Shown: positions 17,534-26,717, counted from the first letter of the stretch. The stretch is DNA of 36,553 nucleotides from Paracidovorax wautersii (GCA_009912175.1 WNDQ01000040.1:1-36553); one strand, 5' to 3'. The notes: generated by a model from the sequence alone, not told the origin. A program made the numbers and translations.

Positions 17534-17722
17534 ATGGTTTACCTCCAGATTTTTCTTTACCTTCCCGCCCCCTTCATCGTGTGGTGGCTGGTGGCCCGAT
17601 GGCTGCAAAAACGCGGCAAGACGCCCAATGACAGCCATGCCATCGGCATCGCCTGCGGCGTGGCCACGCTGACGGCCGCCATCGTATTCATTGCCAACAC
17701 CACGGAGCGGCTGGTGCAATAA
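17534..17722 (+). CDS. Small two-helix membrane protein of unknown function
   Basis: A 62-residue open frame starts at an ATG behind a G-rich ribosome site (GGGGG). It has two hydrophobic segments, about residues 2-23 (VYLQIFLYLPAPFIVWWLVA) and 36-56 (HAIGIACGVATLTAAIVFIA), separated by a basic loop (RWLQKRGKTPND). It reads away from the nuclease gene. I do not recognise a family. A gene rather than chance reading is supported by the start context and helix pattern, but it could also act as a partner of either neighbour. Confidence 0.6.
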   Translation: MVYLQIFLYLPAPFIVWWLVARWLQKRGKTPNDSHAIGIACGVATLTAAIVFIANTTERLVQ

Positions 17723-17828
17723 CGCCGGGCAGACCGCCTGCGCTCTCCGACAGCAAGATGAGCGGTCATGCACCCGCCGGCGCCACGCCGGGCGATCACA
17801 CTGGTGGCCCGTCGCACTGGAGTTGCCC

Positions 17829-18239
17829 ATGCCCCTCAAGACGCTGTTCAACACCCTCGCCAAAAAGACGGCCTCTGCGGCCGGAACACCCTGGGTCTTC
17901 GGATCGGCCCTGCTGCTGGTGCTGGTCTGGGCCTCGACCGGGCCGGTGTTCGGCTTCAACGAAACCTGGCAGCTCGTCATCAACACGGGCACGACCATCA
18001 TCACCTTTCCGATGGTCTTCCTCATCCAGCACACCCAGAACGCCGACACCGCCGCCATGCAGATCAAGCTCGACGAGCTCATCCGGGTCACGCGCGGGGC
18101 CGACAACGCCCTGTTGGACCTGGAGGAGCTCGACGAGCAGCGGCTCGAAGCCATCCGGCAGCAGTACGAACAACTGGCAACGCGGGCCCTGCACGAACAG
18201 CGGCGCCGCGCCACGCCAGCCCGCGGCGCCTCGTCCTGA
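17829..18239 (+). CDS. Low-affinity iron permease family protein
   Basis: A 136-residue protein resembling the bacterial members of the low-affinity iron permease family (named after yeast Fet4). Hydrophobic segments are WVFGSALLLVLVWASTGPVFG and WQLVINTGTTIITFPMVFLIQ; the FNETWQLVINTGTTIITFPMVFLIQHTQNADTAAMQIKLDELIR block is typical of the family. A charged helical C-terminus follows (LLDLEELDEQRLEAIRQQYEQ). GGAG upstream supports ATG 17829. Iron transport by the short bacterial proteins is not established, so the family name should be taken as homology only. Confidence 0.85.
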   Translation: MPLKTLFNTLAKKTASAAGTPWVFGSALLLVLVWASTGPVFGFNETWQLVINTGTTIITFPMVFLIQHTQNADTAAMQIKLDELIRVTRGADNALLDLEELDEQRLEAIRQQYEQLATRALHEQRRRATPARGASS

Positions 18240-18329
18240 CTTCCGGACAACGCGCCATCGGGCCTCACGTTTACCTCAAGGTCTTTTTCTAGCCAGTCAC
18301 GTCCGCGGGAGCCGGATTCACCGCGCAAC

Positions 18330-19944
18330 TCAGGCCGTTGCCAGCCAGGCCGCGCCAAAGCTTGCGCGCAGCCCCGTGACCCCGGTGGTCGCATCCTGGA
18401 CGCGCGTATGCACCACCGTGACATTCCTCTGGGCCACCAGATCCAGGTGCGGCAGGTCCTGCACCACCTGGTGCTGAAAGCGCCGGAAGAGCTCCACGCG
18501 CCGGTCCGGATCGGCTGCGATGGCCGCCTGTTCCAACCACTGGTCGACCTGGGCATTGGCATAGTGCGCCCCGTTCGAAAAGGGCACGCCCTTGCGGAAA
18601 TTGCGGGACCAGAACAGCCGCTGCACGCCCACCGTGGGGTCGAAGGAGTTGCCCAGCCAGGCGTTGGCGAAATCGAAATCGCGCTCGGTGTAGACCCTGC
18701 GGATGTAGGTCGGAAAGTCCTGCGCCCGGATGTTGACCTGGATGCCCACCCGCCCCAGCGCCTGGCGCAGGTATTCGGCGCCGCGCCGGAAATTGGGGCC
18801 GTAGGGCAGGAAATCGTTGGTCAGCGCGAAACGCACGCCCCCGGCGCCGCTTGAACCCGGCCTGGTCGAGCAGTTCCTCGGCCCGCTTCGGATCGTGGGC
18901 GTAGCGCGGCAGGTCGGGCGCGTAGAAAGCGCGCTGCGAGGGAATGATGGGGCCGTGGGCGACCTCGCCATAGCCATACCAGATCAGCTTGAGAATGGCC
19001 TCCTTGTCGATGGCATGGGCGATGGCCTGGCGCACCGCCAGGTGGCTCAGGTAGGGGTTGTCGAGGTTGAAGACCAGCTGGTTGAGATCCCCGGAATATT
19101 CGTAGCCCCGCGTTTCCAGACGGATGTGGGCGAGCGACTTGAAGCGCTCCAGGTCGCTCAGCGGAATGGGACTGTCGCCGGCCAGATCGACCGTGCCGGC
19201 CTCCAGCGCGGCGGCACGCGCGGCCGGATCGGCGATGAACTTGGCGACGATGCGGTCGAGGTAGGGCCGCGGTCCGTCCCAGTAGTTCGCGTTGCGCTCC
19301 AGCAGGATGTGGCTGCCGCGGATCCATTCCTTGAAGACAAAGGGCCCCGTGCCCACCGGCGCGTTGTGGGCGGGGTTGGCGAGCTGATCACCGACCTCGA
19401 AAAGGTGCCGCGGCAGGATGGGCGACTCGTTGGCCGCCAGCGCGCGCAGCAGATAGGGCGCCGGGGCCGACAGGCGCAGGCGCACGGTCGAGGCATCCGT
19501 CGCCTTGGCCTCCTGCACATTGGCGAAAGTCCCCCGGCCATTGGGGTGGTACTGCTTGAGGAAGAGGATGGAGAAGGCGACGTCGGCGGCGGTCAGGGCC
19601 TTGCCGTCATGCCACGCCACGCCCTGGCGGATCTTGAAGGCGTAGTCCAGTCCGTCGGGCGAGACCTGCCACTCCGTCGCCAGCCGGGGAACGGGGCGCC
19701 AGTCGAAATCGAGCAGGCCTTCGTTGATCTTGGGGCCGATCGCGCGCGTCGGCCCCGCGGTCTGGATGGCGGCGGTCAGCAAGGGCGGCTCGGGATCGAG
19801 CAGCCAGTTGAGCGTGCCGCCGCGGCGCGGCGTGGTCTGGGCCGCCGCCGGCTGGATGCCCAGCGCCGGCGCCAGGCCGCTGGCCGCGGCGGCGCCGAGG
19901 AAGCCACGGCGCGTGGGGCCGCCCCTGAAGAAATCGTGTGACAT
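18330..19944 (-). pseudogene. ABC transporter solute-binding protein (dipeptide/SBP family 5), frameshifted at about 18843-18852
   Basis: From ATG 19944 the frame starts with a Tat-type signal (PTRRGFLGAAAASGLAPALG, twin Arg near 12-13) and runs through the family-5 binding-protein fold (GGTLNWLLDPEP, YAFKIRQGVAWHDGKALTAADVAFS, GTGPFVFKEW, AVRQAIAHAIDKEAIL) to LLDQAGFK at about residue 365. There it leaves the family; the neighbouring frame resumes with GAGGVRFALTNDFLPYGPNF and continues to a stop at 18330. Adding two bases (AAGCGGCGCC to AAGCGCGGCGCC) yields GFKRGAGGVRF and a 538-residue protein of normal length. It lies 28 bp after the DszC-like gene. Ligand unknown; context suggests a small organic (possibly sulfur) compound. 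Confidence 0.88.
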
Positions 19945-19972
19945 GGCAAACCGGTCCAGTGCAGGACAAGGA

Positions 19973-21194
19973 TCAGAAAAAGCCCGAGGGCAAAACCGTG
20001 CCGAGCAAGGCGTGCTCCCCCAGATTGCGCGCCTTCAGCGTGGCGGGGTTGTGCGAGGCCAGCGTGCGCGCGTTGCGCCAGTGCCGGTCCAGGTTGTAAC
20101 GCTGCGTGGCGGCCGAAGCGCCACCGACATCGAAGAGCTGGCCGGCCACCCGCACCACCAGTTCGTCGACCACCACCTTGGCCTGCGCCGCGGCCACGGC
20201 CGCCGCGTGCGCCAGCGCCAGCTGTTCGCCGCCTTCTCTGGCACGCGCCTGGTTCACGCGGTCGAGCGCGTCGGCCGCCGCCAGCACGATGGCCTCGGCC
20301 GCGAAGGCAGTGGCCCCGATCTCGCCGACGGTCTGCTGGATCACCGGGTCGTCGATGGGTCGCGCGGCGCCGGACCAGGGCCAGCGCATCCCGTTCGACG
20401 GCGCGGGCAATGCCCGCCAGCACCGTCGTCAAGAACAGTTGCGGCAGCGTGCTGCTGTAGGCCAGCCGGTAGTCGGCGCCATCGCTGTCGAACACCACCT
20501 CGTCGGCCGCCACGGCCACCTGCTCGAGCCACGTGGTGCCGGTGCCGGTCAACCGCTGTCCGACACCGTCCCAGTCGTCGTCCAGGCGCAAGCCCTCGCG
20601 ATCGGCCGGCACAACGGCCGAGGCGTTGCTGCCGTCGGGCGTGCGCGCACGCACGAGCACGAAATCGGCATACAGGCTGCCCGTGCTGTAGTACTTGACG
20701 CCCTGCAGCCGATAGCCGCCCTGGCCGTCGGGGGTCAGCGTGGTCTGCAGCTCGCTCGCGCCCACCGCCGCCGAGGCCAGTTCCCCCGAGGCCAGCCCGA
20801 AGATCTGGCCCGCGGCCACCGCGCGCACCCAGGGATGGGCAGGATCGCGCAGCGCGGCCGGCTGCACAAAACGCTCGACGAACGTGAAGTGGTTGCGCAG
20901 GACATGGGCCACGTTGGTGTCGGCCGCGCCCAGCGCCAGCACCGCCTGCAGCAGCTCGCGCAGGGACGCGCCGCCCCCGCCCACCGCCACCGGCAGGCGG
21001 TAGGCGCCGAAACGTGCGCGGCGCAGCCACTGCAGCGCCTCGTGCGGATGGCTGCGTGTGCGGTCCCGCTCGGACGCGCCCTCGGCAATGGCTTCGAAAA
21101 GAGGGAGCAGCAACGGCGAGCCGGGCTGGACCGCCCCGTCTGCGAAATCGGGCGCAAACGATGCCGCGCCCCTGGCTTCAACGGATGTGTTCAT
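19973..21194 (-). pseudogene. DszC/SfnB-type acyl-CoA dehydrogenase-fold flavin monooxygenase, frameshifted at about 20365-20374
   Basis: From ATG 21194 the protein has the acyl-CoA dehydrogenase fold: helical N-terminus, beta domain (FGLASGELASAAVGASELQT, GYRLQGVKYYSTGSLYADFVLVRA) and the start of the C-terminal four-helix bundle (GIARAVERDALALVR). It then shifts frame; the second frame supplies RPIDDPVIQQTVGEIGATAF and the ending LFDVGGASAATQRYNLDRHWRNARTL, the mark of FMNH2-dependent monooxygenases such as DszC and SfnB rather than true dehydrogenases. Adding two bases (CCGGCGCC to CCGCGGCGCC) restores about 407 residues. Family members oxidise organosulfur compounds (dibenzothiophene, dimethyl sulfone) and supply sulfur. 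Substrate here is unknown. First gene of the minus-strand pair. Confidence 0.88.
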
Positions 21195-21495
21195 GGCAAG
21201 AGCCCGATGGCGCCGGGCAGCATGCTGCCGCCCTGGCAAACACCGGGCCTGGATGGGAAAAAGAGTCCAAGCCTACCCATCCGGCCCGGCTTTCGCTGCA
21301 TGTTTTCCGCATGAGCTTGTAATCCCCTCGCTGGCGCCCTGGCTCCATCGCCGTACATAAAAATCCCGCGCTTCGATATTCACCCCCAGAGAATAAGCAT
21401 GCGCCAATAAATCAAATGCATGCCGTTTTCCCTCTGGACTAGCATGCGATGTTTTGCCCCAACGAATCGCCATCGCATTACCTGGAGATCGGAAT
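21195..21495. promoter_or_regulatory. Divergent promoter region with three GCATGC palindromes
   Basis: This 301-bp gap separates the minus-strand monooxygenase/binding-protein pair from the plus-strand transporter genes. It is more AT-rich than its surroundings around 21345-21420 (GTACATAAAAATC, GAATAAGC, CAATAAATCAAATG). The palindrome GCATGC occurs at 21398-21403, 21418-21423 and 21442-21447; the first and third lie in the longer direct repeat AGCATGCG, starts 44 bp apart. This would suit a shared operator for a regulator encoded elsewhere. No regulator gene is present next to it. Individual -10/-35 boxes cannot be assigned with confidence. Confidence 0.5.
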
Positions 21496-22470
21496 TTGTC
21501 CACGCACGCACGGAGCTACGTGATACGGCGCGTCGCTCAGGCCGCCGCCGTCATCGCCCTGGCCTACACCTTTGTTTTCTTCATTCTTTTCATCCTGCCC
21601 GGCGATCCGATCCGCCAGCAGATCGAGAACCCCCAGAATCCGCTGCCCCAGGCCGAGGCCAGCATCCTGCTGGCCTACTACAACCTCGACAAGCCCGCGT
21701 TCACGCAGTTCACGCTGGCCGTCGGCCGGCTGCTGCACGGTGACTGGGGCTATTCGCTGACCACCGGCAAGCCCGTGGCCGCCCTGATCGCGCAGGCGAT
21801 CCCGCAGACTCTGGCGCTGGCCAGCTCGGCCCTGCTGCTGTCGATCCTGCTGTCGCTGCTGATTGCGTTGCTGGCCGCTTTCTCGCCCTGGCCCACGGTG
21901 CGCGCCTGGTTCGAGGCACTGCCCGGCATTTTCCTCTCGACCCCCTCCTTTCTGGTCGGCGTGATTCTTCTGCAGATCTTCTCGTTCACGCTGGGATGGG
22001 TTTCCTCGATCCGCGATGAGGGTTTCAAATCGGTCATCCTGCCCGCCGTCACCCTGGCCCTGGCGGTTTCGGCACCGATTGCCCAGGTGCTCATCCAGGG
22101 CCTGCGGAAAAACCATGCCGAACCTTTCGTCAATATCCTCCGGTCCAAGGGCGTGCGCGAATCCACCATTATCTTCAGGCATGTCCTCAAGAACAGCGCG
22201 ATACCGGCGCTGACGCTGCTCGGGCTCACCGTCGGGGAATTGCTGGCCGGCTCCGTCGTCACGGAAACCATATTCTCCAGAACCGGCATTGGTTTTCTCA
22301 CCCAGCAGGCCGTGCGCGAGCAGGACACGCCCGTCATCCTGGCCGTCGTCTCGCTGGTGGCGACCGTGTTCGTGCTGATCGTGCTGGTCACCGATCTGCT
22401 CTATCCCTTCATCGACCCGCGCATCACCACCTATCGCCGCCCTCTGCGGCCGGAGTCTGCCCATGGCTGA
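21496..22470 (+). CDS. ABC transporter permease, dipeptide/oligopeptide (DppB) type
   Basis: A 324-residue inner-membrane permease with about six helices. It starts VIRRVAQAAAVIALAYTFVFFILFILPGDPI, the typical DppB/OppB opening, and has the GDWGYSLTTGKPV segment and the coupling loop (ILRSKGVRESTIIFRHVLKNSAIPALTLLG). It ends near DLLYPFIDPRI as in the family. The start is taken as TTG at 21496 because GGAG lies eight bases before it; a GTG at 21520 is the alternative. It overlaps the next permease gene by eight bases. It pairs with that protein to form the channel for solutes brought by the neighbouring binding proteins. Confidence 0.92.
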   Translation: MSTHARSYVIRRVAQAAAVIALAYTFVFFILFILPGDPIRQQIENPQNPLPQAEASILLAYYNLDKPAFTQFTLAVGRLLHGDWGYSLTTGKPVAALIAQAIPQTLALASSALLLSILLSLLIALLAAFSPWPTVRAWFEALPGIFLSTPSFLVGVILLQIFSFTLGWVSSIRDEGFKSVILPAVTLALAVSAPIAQVLIQGLRKNHAEPFVNILRSKGVRESTIIFRHVLKNSAIPALTLLGLTVGELLAGSVVTETIFSRTGIGFLTQQAVREQDTPVILAVVSLVATVFVLIVLVTDLLYPFIDPRITTYRRPLRPESAHG

Positions 22471-23332
22471 TCCCCTGCGCCTTGCCTCGGTCCGGCGCCT
22501 CGGCGCGCCATGGCGCCCCGCCACATGGCTGGCCTGGCTGCCGCGGCGGCCCGGCGACCTGGCGGCGGTCGGCCTGCTGCTGCTGATCGCGCTGGCCGCG
22601 ATCGCCCCCGGCTGGCTCACGCCTTACGACCCCTTGCTGCCGGACCCCTCGGCCACGCTGGCCCCGCCCTCATGGGTCCATCCGTTCGGCACCGACTACC
22701 TTGGACGCGATCTGCTGGCACGCCTCATCCACGGCACCGGACGCACCATCGCCGGCTCGATGGTGGCCGTCGTCATCGGACTGGGCGCGGGCATCGTGCT
22801 GGGCCTGATCGCGGCGTATTTCGGCGGCTGGGTCGACGCGGTGGTCGGCCGCGCGATCGACGTGCTGCTGGCCATCCCGGGCCTGCTGCTGTCGATGGTG
22901 ATCGTCGTCTCGCTCGGCTTCGGCACCTTCAACACGGCCGTGGCCGTCGGGGTGTCGTCGGTGGCGGTGTTCACGCGCCTGATCCGCTCCGAGGTCCTGA
23001 CCATCAAGGAACTCAGCTTCGTCGAAGCCAGCCGCCATCTCGGGCAAAGCGAGTGGCGCGTGCTGTGGCGGCACATCCTGCCGAACTCGTACGCGGCGGT
23101 GCTGACGCTGGCCGCGCTGCAGTTCGGCTCCGCCATCCTCTGGATCTCCGCGCTGAGCTTCCTGGGCTACGGCGCGCCGCCGCCCGAACCCGAATGGGGC
23201 CTGCTCGTGGCCGAGGGGTGCGAGTACGTCGTCTCCTCGCCGTGGATGGTCGTCCTGCCGGGGCTGGTCATCGTTGCAACCGTCGTCGCCATCGGCCGCG
23301 TCAGCCGGCTGCTGCGCGACAACCTGGGATGA
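22463..23332 (+). CDS. ABC transporter permease, dipeptide/oligopeptide (DppC) type
   Basis: A 289-residue partner permease. After a ~30-residue basic N-terminal tail comes the first helix (GDLAAVGLLLLIALAAIAPGWL), then HPFGTDYLGRDLLARLIHGTGRT, the hallmark of DppC-type proteins, followed by the remaining helices and the coupling loop (EASRHLGQSEWRVLWRHILPNSYAAVLT). LGYGAPPPEPEWGLLVAEG near the C-terminus is also family-typical. The start overlaps the upstream gene and the stop overlaps the ATPase start (ATGA), so the three are translationally coupled. Confidence 0.94.
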   Translation: MADPLRLASVRRLGAPWRPATWLAWLPRRPGDLAAVGLLLLIALAAIAPGWLTPYDPLLPDPSATLAPPSWVHPFGTDYLGRDLLARLIHGTGRTIAGSMVAVVIGLGAGIVLGLIAAYFGGWVDAVVGRAIDVLLAIPGLLLSMVIVVSLGFGTFNTAVAVGVSSVAVFTRLIRSEVLTIKELSFVEASRHLGQSEWRVLWRHILPNSYAAVLTLAALQFGSAILWISALSFLGYGAPPPEPEWGLLVAEGCEYVVSSPWMVVLPGLVIVATVVAIGRVSRLLRDNLG

Positions 23333-24981
23333 GTCCAGCCATGCACATCGTCGACCCCACCCCCGCCACCCTGTCCGTGCGTGAACTCAGCATCGGCTAC
23401 GCCACCTCGCCCCGGCTGCCGGCCACGCAGGTGGTCGAGCGGGTGAGCTTCGAGCTGGCGCGCGGCCAGACACTGGCCCTCGTCGGGCAGTCCGGTTCCG
23501 GCAAGAGCACGCTGGCCCTGGCCTGCGCCGGGCTGCTGCCGCCCAGCGGCCGCCTGCTGTCGGGTTCGGTGCACGTGTCCGCGCAGCGCGTGGACCGCTA
23601 CACGCGCAGCCAATGGCTGCCGCTGCGCGGCAAGACCATCGGCTTCATTCCCCAGGATCCGCTGAGTTCGCTCGATCCCCTGCAGCGCATCGGCGACCAG
23701 ATCGCGCAGTCGGTGGTGCTCCATGGCGTGGCGCCCCGGCAGCGGGCACGCGGCCATGTCGTGGATCTGCTCGAGCGCGTGGGCATCGCCTCCGCCGCCA
23801 GCCGCTACGACGCCTACCCGCACGAGCTCTCCGGGGGCCAGCTGCAGCGCGTGCTGATCGCCATCGCGATCGCGGCGCGGCCGGCGCTGCTCATCGCCGA
23901 CGAGCCCACCTCGGCGCTCGATGTCACCGTGCAGAAGACCATCCTCGACCTGATCGCCTCGCTGCAGCAAGAGCACGCGCTGTCGGTGCTGTTCGTCACG
24001 CACGACCTGGCCCTGGCGCGCGACCGGGCCGACACGCTGCTGGTGCTGCAGGACGGCCGCGGCGTCGAGCACGGGCCCGTGCGCAGCGTGCTGCATTCGC
24101 CCCAGCATGCCTACACGGCCCGCCTGATCGCCGGTGCCCCCGCGCTTTCGCCGGGCCGCCATGCCGCAAGCGCCCGGCCGTCGGCCGCTGGCGAGGCCCA
24201 GCAGCCGGCCATCGAGGTGCGGGGCCTGGTCAAGCGATACGGCGCATCCACGGTGTCGCCGCGTGCGCTCGACGGCGTCGACCTGTCCGTGGCTGCCGGC
24301 TCGATCCATGCGCTGGTCGGCGAATCGGGGTCCGGCAAGACGACCGCCGCACGCATCGTCGCCGGACTGATCCACCGGGACCAGGGCGAGGTGCACGTGC
24401 TCGGACGCAGCGTTGCGCGCGTGCCGCCGGCGGCCAACGCGCACGCCAAGGATCTCCAGTACGTCTACCAGAACGCGCTGGCCGCCATGGACCCGCGCTA
24501 CACGGTGCTGGACGTGGTCGAGGAGCCGCTGCGGCTGCACGCGCCGCTGGACCGGGCCCAGCGCCGCGACCTCGTGCGCGACATGCTCGATCAGCTGGCC
24601 CTGCCGCCGGCCATCCTCGAGCGCAAGCCCCGCCAGATATCCGGTGGCCAGCGCCAGCGTGTCGCCCTGGCGCGCGCCCTGGTGCTGCAGCCCCGCATCC
24701 TGGTGCTCGACGAACCCACCTCGGCGCTCGACGTCAGCGTGCAGGCGCAACTGATCGAGCTGCTGCTGCGTCTGCAAAACCGCTATGGGCTGACCTACCT
24801 GTTCATCTCGCACGACCTGAGCCTGGTGCGGCAGATCGCCGACGACGTCTACGTGCTTGCAGGCGGCAGGCTGGTCGAAACCGGCCGCACCGCGCAGATC
24901 CTGCATGCCCCCACGCAGGCCTATACCCAGCGCCTGCTCGAGGCCATGCCCGGCCAGTCCGCACTGCGCTCGGCGGCCTGA
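23329..24981 (+). CDS. Double ABC ATPase (DppD-DppF fusion) of the peptide-type importer
   Basis: A 550-residue cytoplasmic protein with two complete ABC domains in one chain. Domain 1 has Walker A GQSGSGKST (about 53-61), Q-loop FIPQDPLSSLDP, signature LSGGQLQR, Walker B LLIADEPTSALD and H-loop VTHD. Domain 2 has Walker A GESGSGKTT (about 331-339), Q-loop YVYQNALAAMDP, signature ISGGQRQR, Walker B LVLDEPTSALD and H-loop ISHD. The linker (about 270-293) is Ala/Pro/Ser-rich. Both halves look catalytically complete. The fusion replaces the two separate ATPases of Dpp/Opp systems. The start at 23329 (ATGA overlap with the permease) is chosen; 23341 is a second in-frame ATG. Confidence 0.93.
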   Translation: MSPAMHIVDPTPATLSVRELSIGYATSPRLPATQVVERVSFELARGQTLALVGQSGSGKSTLALACAGLLPPSGRLLSGSVHVSAQRVDRYTRSQWLPLRGKTIGFIPQDPLSSLDPLQRIGDQIAQSVVLHGVAPRQRARGHVVDLLERVGIASAASRYDAYPHELSGGQLQRVLIAIAIAARPALLIADEPTSALDVTVQKTILDLIASLQQEHALSVLFVTHDLALARDRADTLLVLQDGRGVEHGPVRSVLHSPQHAYTARLIAGAPALSPGRHAASARPSAAGEAQQPAIEVRGLVKRYGASTVSPRALDGVDLSVAAGSIHALVGESGSGKTTAARIVAGLIHRDQGEVHVLGRSVARVPPAANAHAKDLQYVYQNALAAMDPRYTVLDVVEEPLRLHAPLDRAQRRDLVRDMLDQLALPPAILERKPRQISGGQRQRVALARALVLQPRILVLDEPTSALDVSVQAQLIELLLRLQNRYGLTYLFISHDLSLVRQIADDVYVLAGGRLVETGRTAQILHAPTQAYTQRLLEAMPGQSALRSAA

Positions 24982-25069
24982 AGGCTGCGCCTGCGATGTC
25001 CCCGGCGCGGCGGTCCCCTCTGCCCGCGCCTTCCCGTCCCTTGTCGTTCCTTTCCACTCTTGTTATCCC

Positions 25070-26683
25070 ATGAAGCCTGACTTCTTACGCGCGGCGCTGC
25101 GGCCCGCCCTGCTGCTGTCGCTGGCCCTCGCCGGCGCGGCCTCCCCGGTCCACGCGGCCGACGCCACCCCGCGCCGCGGCGGTGATTTCATCTACCTCGA
25201 CGCCGAGCGCACCACGTCGTTTCAGCTGACCGGGTCGTCGTTCTGGCAAACCAGCGCGATCATCAACCAGTTGCTCGACCGCCTGATCTTCAAAGACCCG
25301 CAGACGCTCGAGCTCACGCCCTGGATCGCCAGCCGATGGACGCTCGACGCGGCCGGCACGACCTATGTCTTCACCATTCGCCAGGGGGTGAGCTACAGCG
25401 ACGGCAGCCCGCTTGACGAGGCCAGCGTCAAACGCAATCTCGAATGGCAGGCCCATGGCGACAAGGACAAGGGCATTCCGCGCAACTCGTGGTTCCCCGA
25501 GATCACCTCGGTCACCGCCGATGCCGCCGCCCACACGGTGACCGTCAAGCTCGCCCAGCCCAACGCCGTCTTCCTGCAGCAGCTCACCGCGCCCAAGGCC
25601 GGCCTGGTCGCCAACGCCACCATCGACGCCAGCCGGGAAAAGCAGGCCATCGTGACCAACCTCATCGGCAGCGGCCCCTTCGTGGCCCGGTCCGAGATCC
25701 CCGGCAAGGAGACCGTACTGGTGCGCCGCAAGGGCTATGCCTGGGCACCAGCCACCGCCAAGAACCAGGGCGAGACCTACATCGACAGCCTGACGGTCAT
25801 CCCCGTCGAGGAGGACAGCGTCCGCCTGGGCGCGGTGCGCGCCGGCCAGGCCCATGCGCTGCGCTATGTGCAGCCCAGCGAGGAGAAAGGCCTGAGCGCC
25901 CGCGGCTTCCAGGTCGTGGGCGTGCGCACGCCGGGCGCCGCCAACTTCCTGGAGGTGCGCTTCAAGGCGCCCTATGTCGACGACATCCGCGTGCGCAAAG
26001 CGCTGCTGCGCGGGATCGACCGGCAGGAAATCGTCGGCAAGCTCTATACGGACAACTGGAAGGTGGCACGCAGCGTGCTGACGCCCGGCACGCTGGGGTT
26101 CAAGGACGAGTCGGCCAAGATCAGCTACGACCCGGCCGAATCCAACCGCCTGCTCGATGCCGCGGGATGGACCGCGCGCGATGCCCAGGGCATCCGCACC
26201 AAGGAAGGCAAGCCGCTGGCGTTCGACATCTACATCGACGTCTACGACAACACCGCCAAGCCGCTCTACCAGCTCATCCAGTGGCAGCTCAAGAAGATCG
26301 GCGTGCAGCTCAACATCAAGGAAACCGACTACGCGAGCTACCCCAGCGTCAGCAGCGCGCCCAACGTGGCGCTGCGCCGCAACGGCTGGCCGTCGGAGGA
26401 CCCGTTCACGCTCACGGTCTCCTACCACAGCCGCTACGGCGACCGTTTCTCGCTGGGCGGGCGGGACGCCGAGCTTGACCGGCTGCTCACCGAGCACGTC
26501 TCGATCACCGATCCCGCCCGTCGCGCCAAGGCCATCGAGCAGCTGCAGGACTATCTCATCGACAACGCCTACGCGATCCCGCTGCTCGAGGACTCGCAGG
26601 TGTTCGTGCTCAGCGCCAAAGTGCGCGACTTCGGGCAGACGCGCTCCTACCCGTGGTTCTACAGCGTGTGGCTCGACCGCTGA
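25070..26683 (+). CDS. ABC transporter solute-binding protein, family 5 (second binding protein of the cluster)
   Basis: A 537-residue exported binding protein. The signal peptide is Sec-like (LRPALLLSLALAGAASPVHA|AD, cut near residue 29). The mature part has the family-5 fold: TPRRGGDFIYLD, LTPWIASRWTLDAAGTTYVFTIRQGVSYSDGSPLDEASVKRNLEW, LIGSGPFVARSE, VRKALLRGIDRQEIVGKLY. It differs clearly from the Tat-exported binding protein on the other strand, so the cluster holds two receptors for one permease pair. It lies 88 bp after the ATPase gene and probably belongs to the same transcript; no strong ribosome site is seen before ATG 25070. Ligand unknown. Confidence 0.92.
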   Translation: MKPDFLRAALRPALLLSLALAGAASPVHAADATPRRGGDFIYLDAERTTSFQLTGSSFWQTSAIINQLLDRLIFKDPQTLELTPWIASRWTLDAAGTTYVFTIRQGVSYSDGSPLDEASVKRNLEWQAHGDKDKGIPRNSWFPEITSVTADAAAHTVTVKLAQPNAVFLQQLTAPKAGLVANATIDASREKQAIVTNLIGSGPFVARSEIPGKETVLVRRKGYAWAPATAKNQGETYIDSLTVIPVEEDSVRLGAVRAGQAHALRYVQPSEEKGLSARGFQVVGVRTPGAANFLEVRFKAPYVDDIRVRKALLRGIDRQEIVGKLYTDNWKVARSVLTPGTLGFKDESAKISYDPAESNRLLDAAGWTARDAQGIRTKEGKPLAFDIYIDVYDNTAKPLYQLIQWQLKKIGVQLNIKETDYASYPSVSSAPNVALRRNGWPSEDPFTLTVSYHSRYGDRFSLGGRDAELDRLLTEHVSITDPARRAKAIEQLQDYLIDNAYAIPLLEDSQVFVLSAKVRDFGQTRSYPWFYSVWLDR

Positions 26684-26717
26684 GCCACGGCCCGGTCCCC
26701 GCGCCAGGAGTCTTTGC

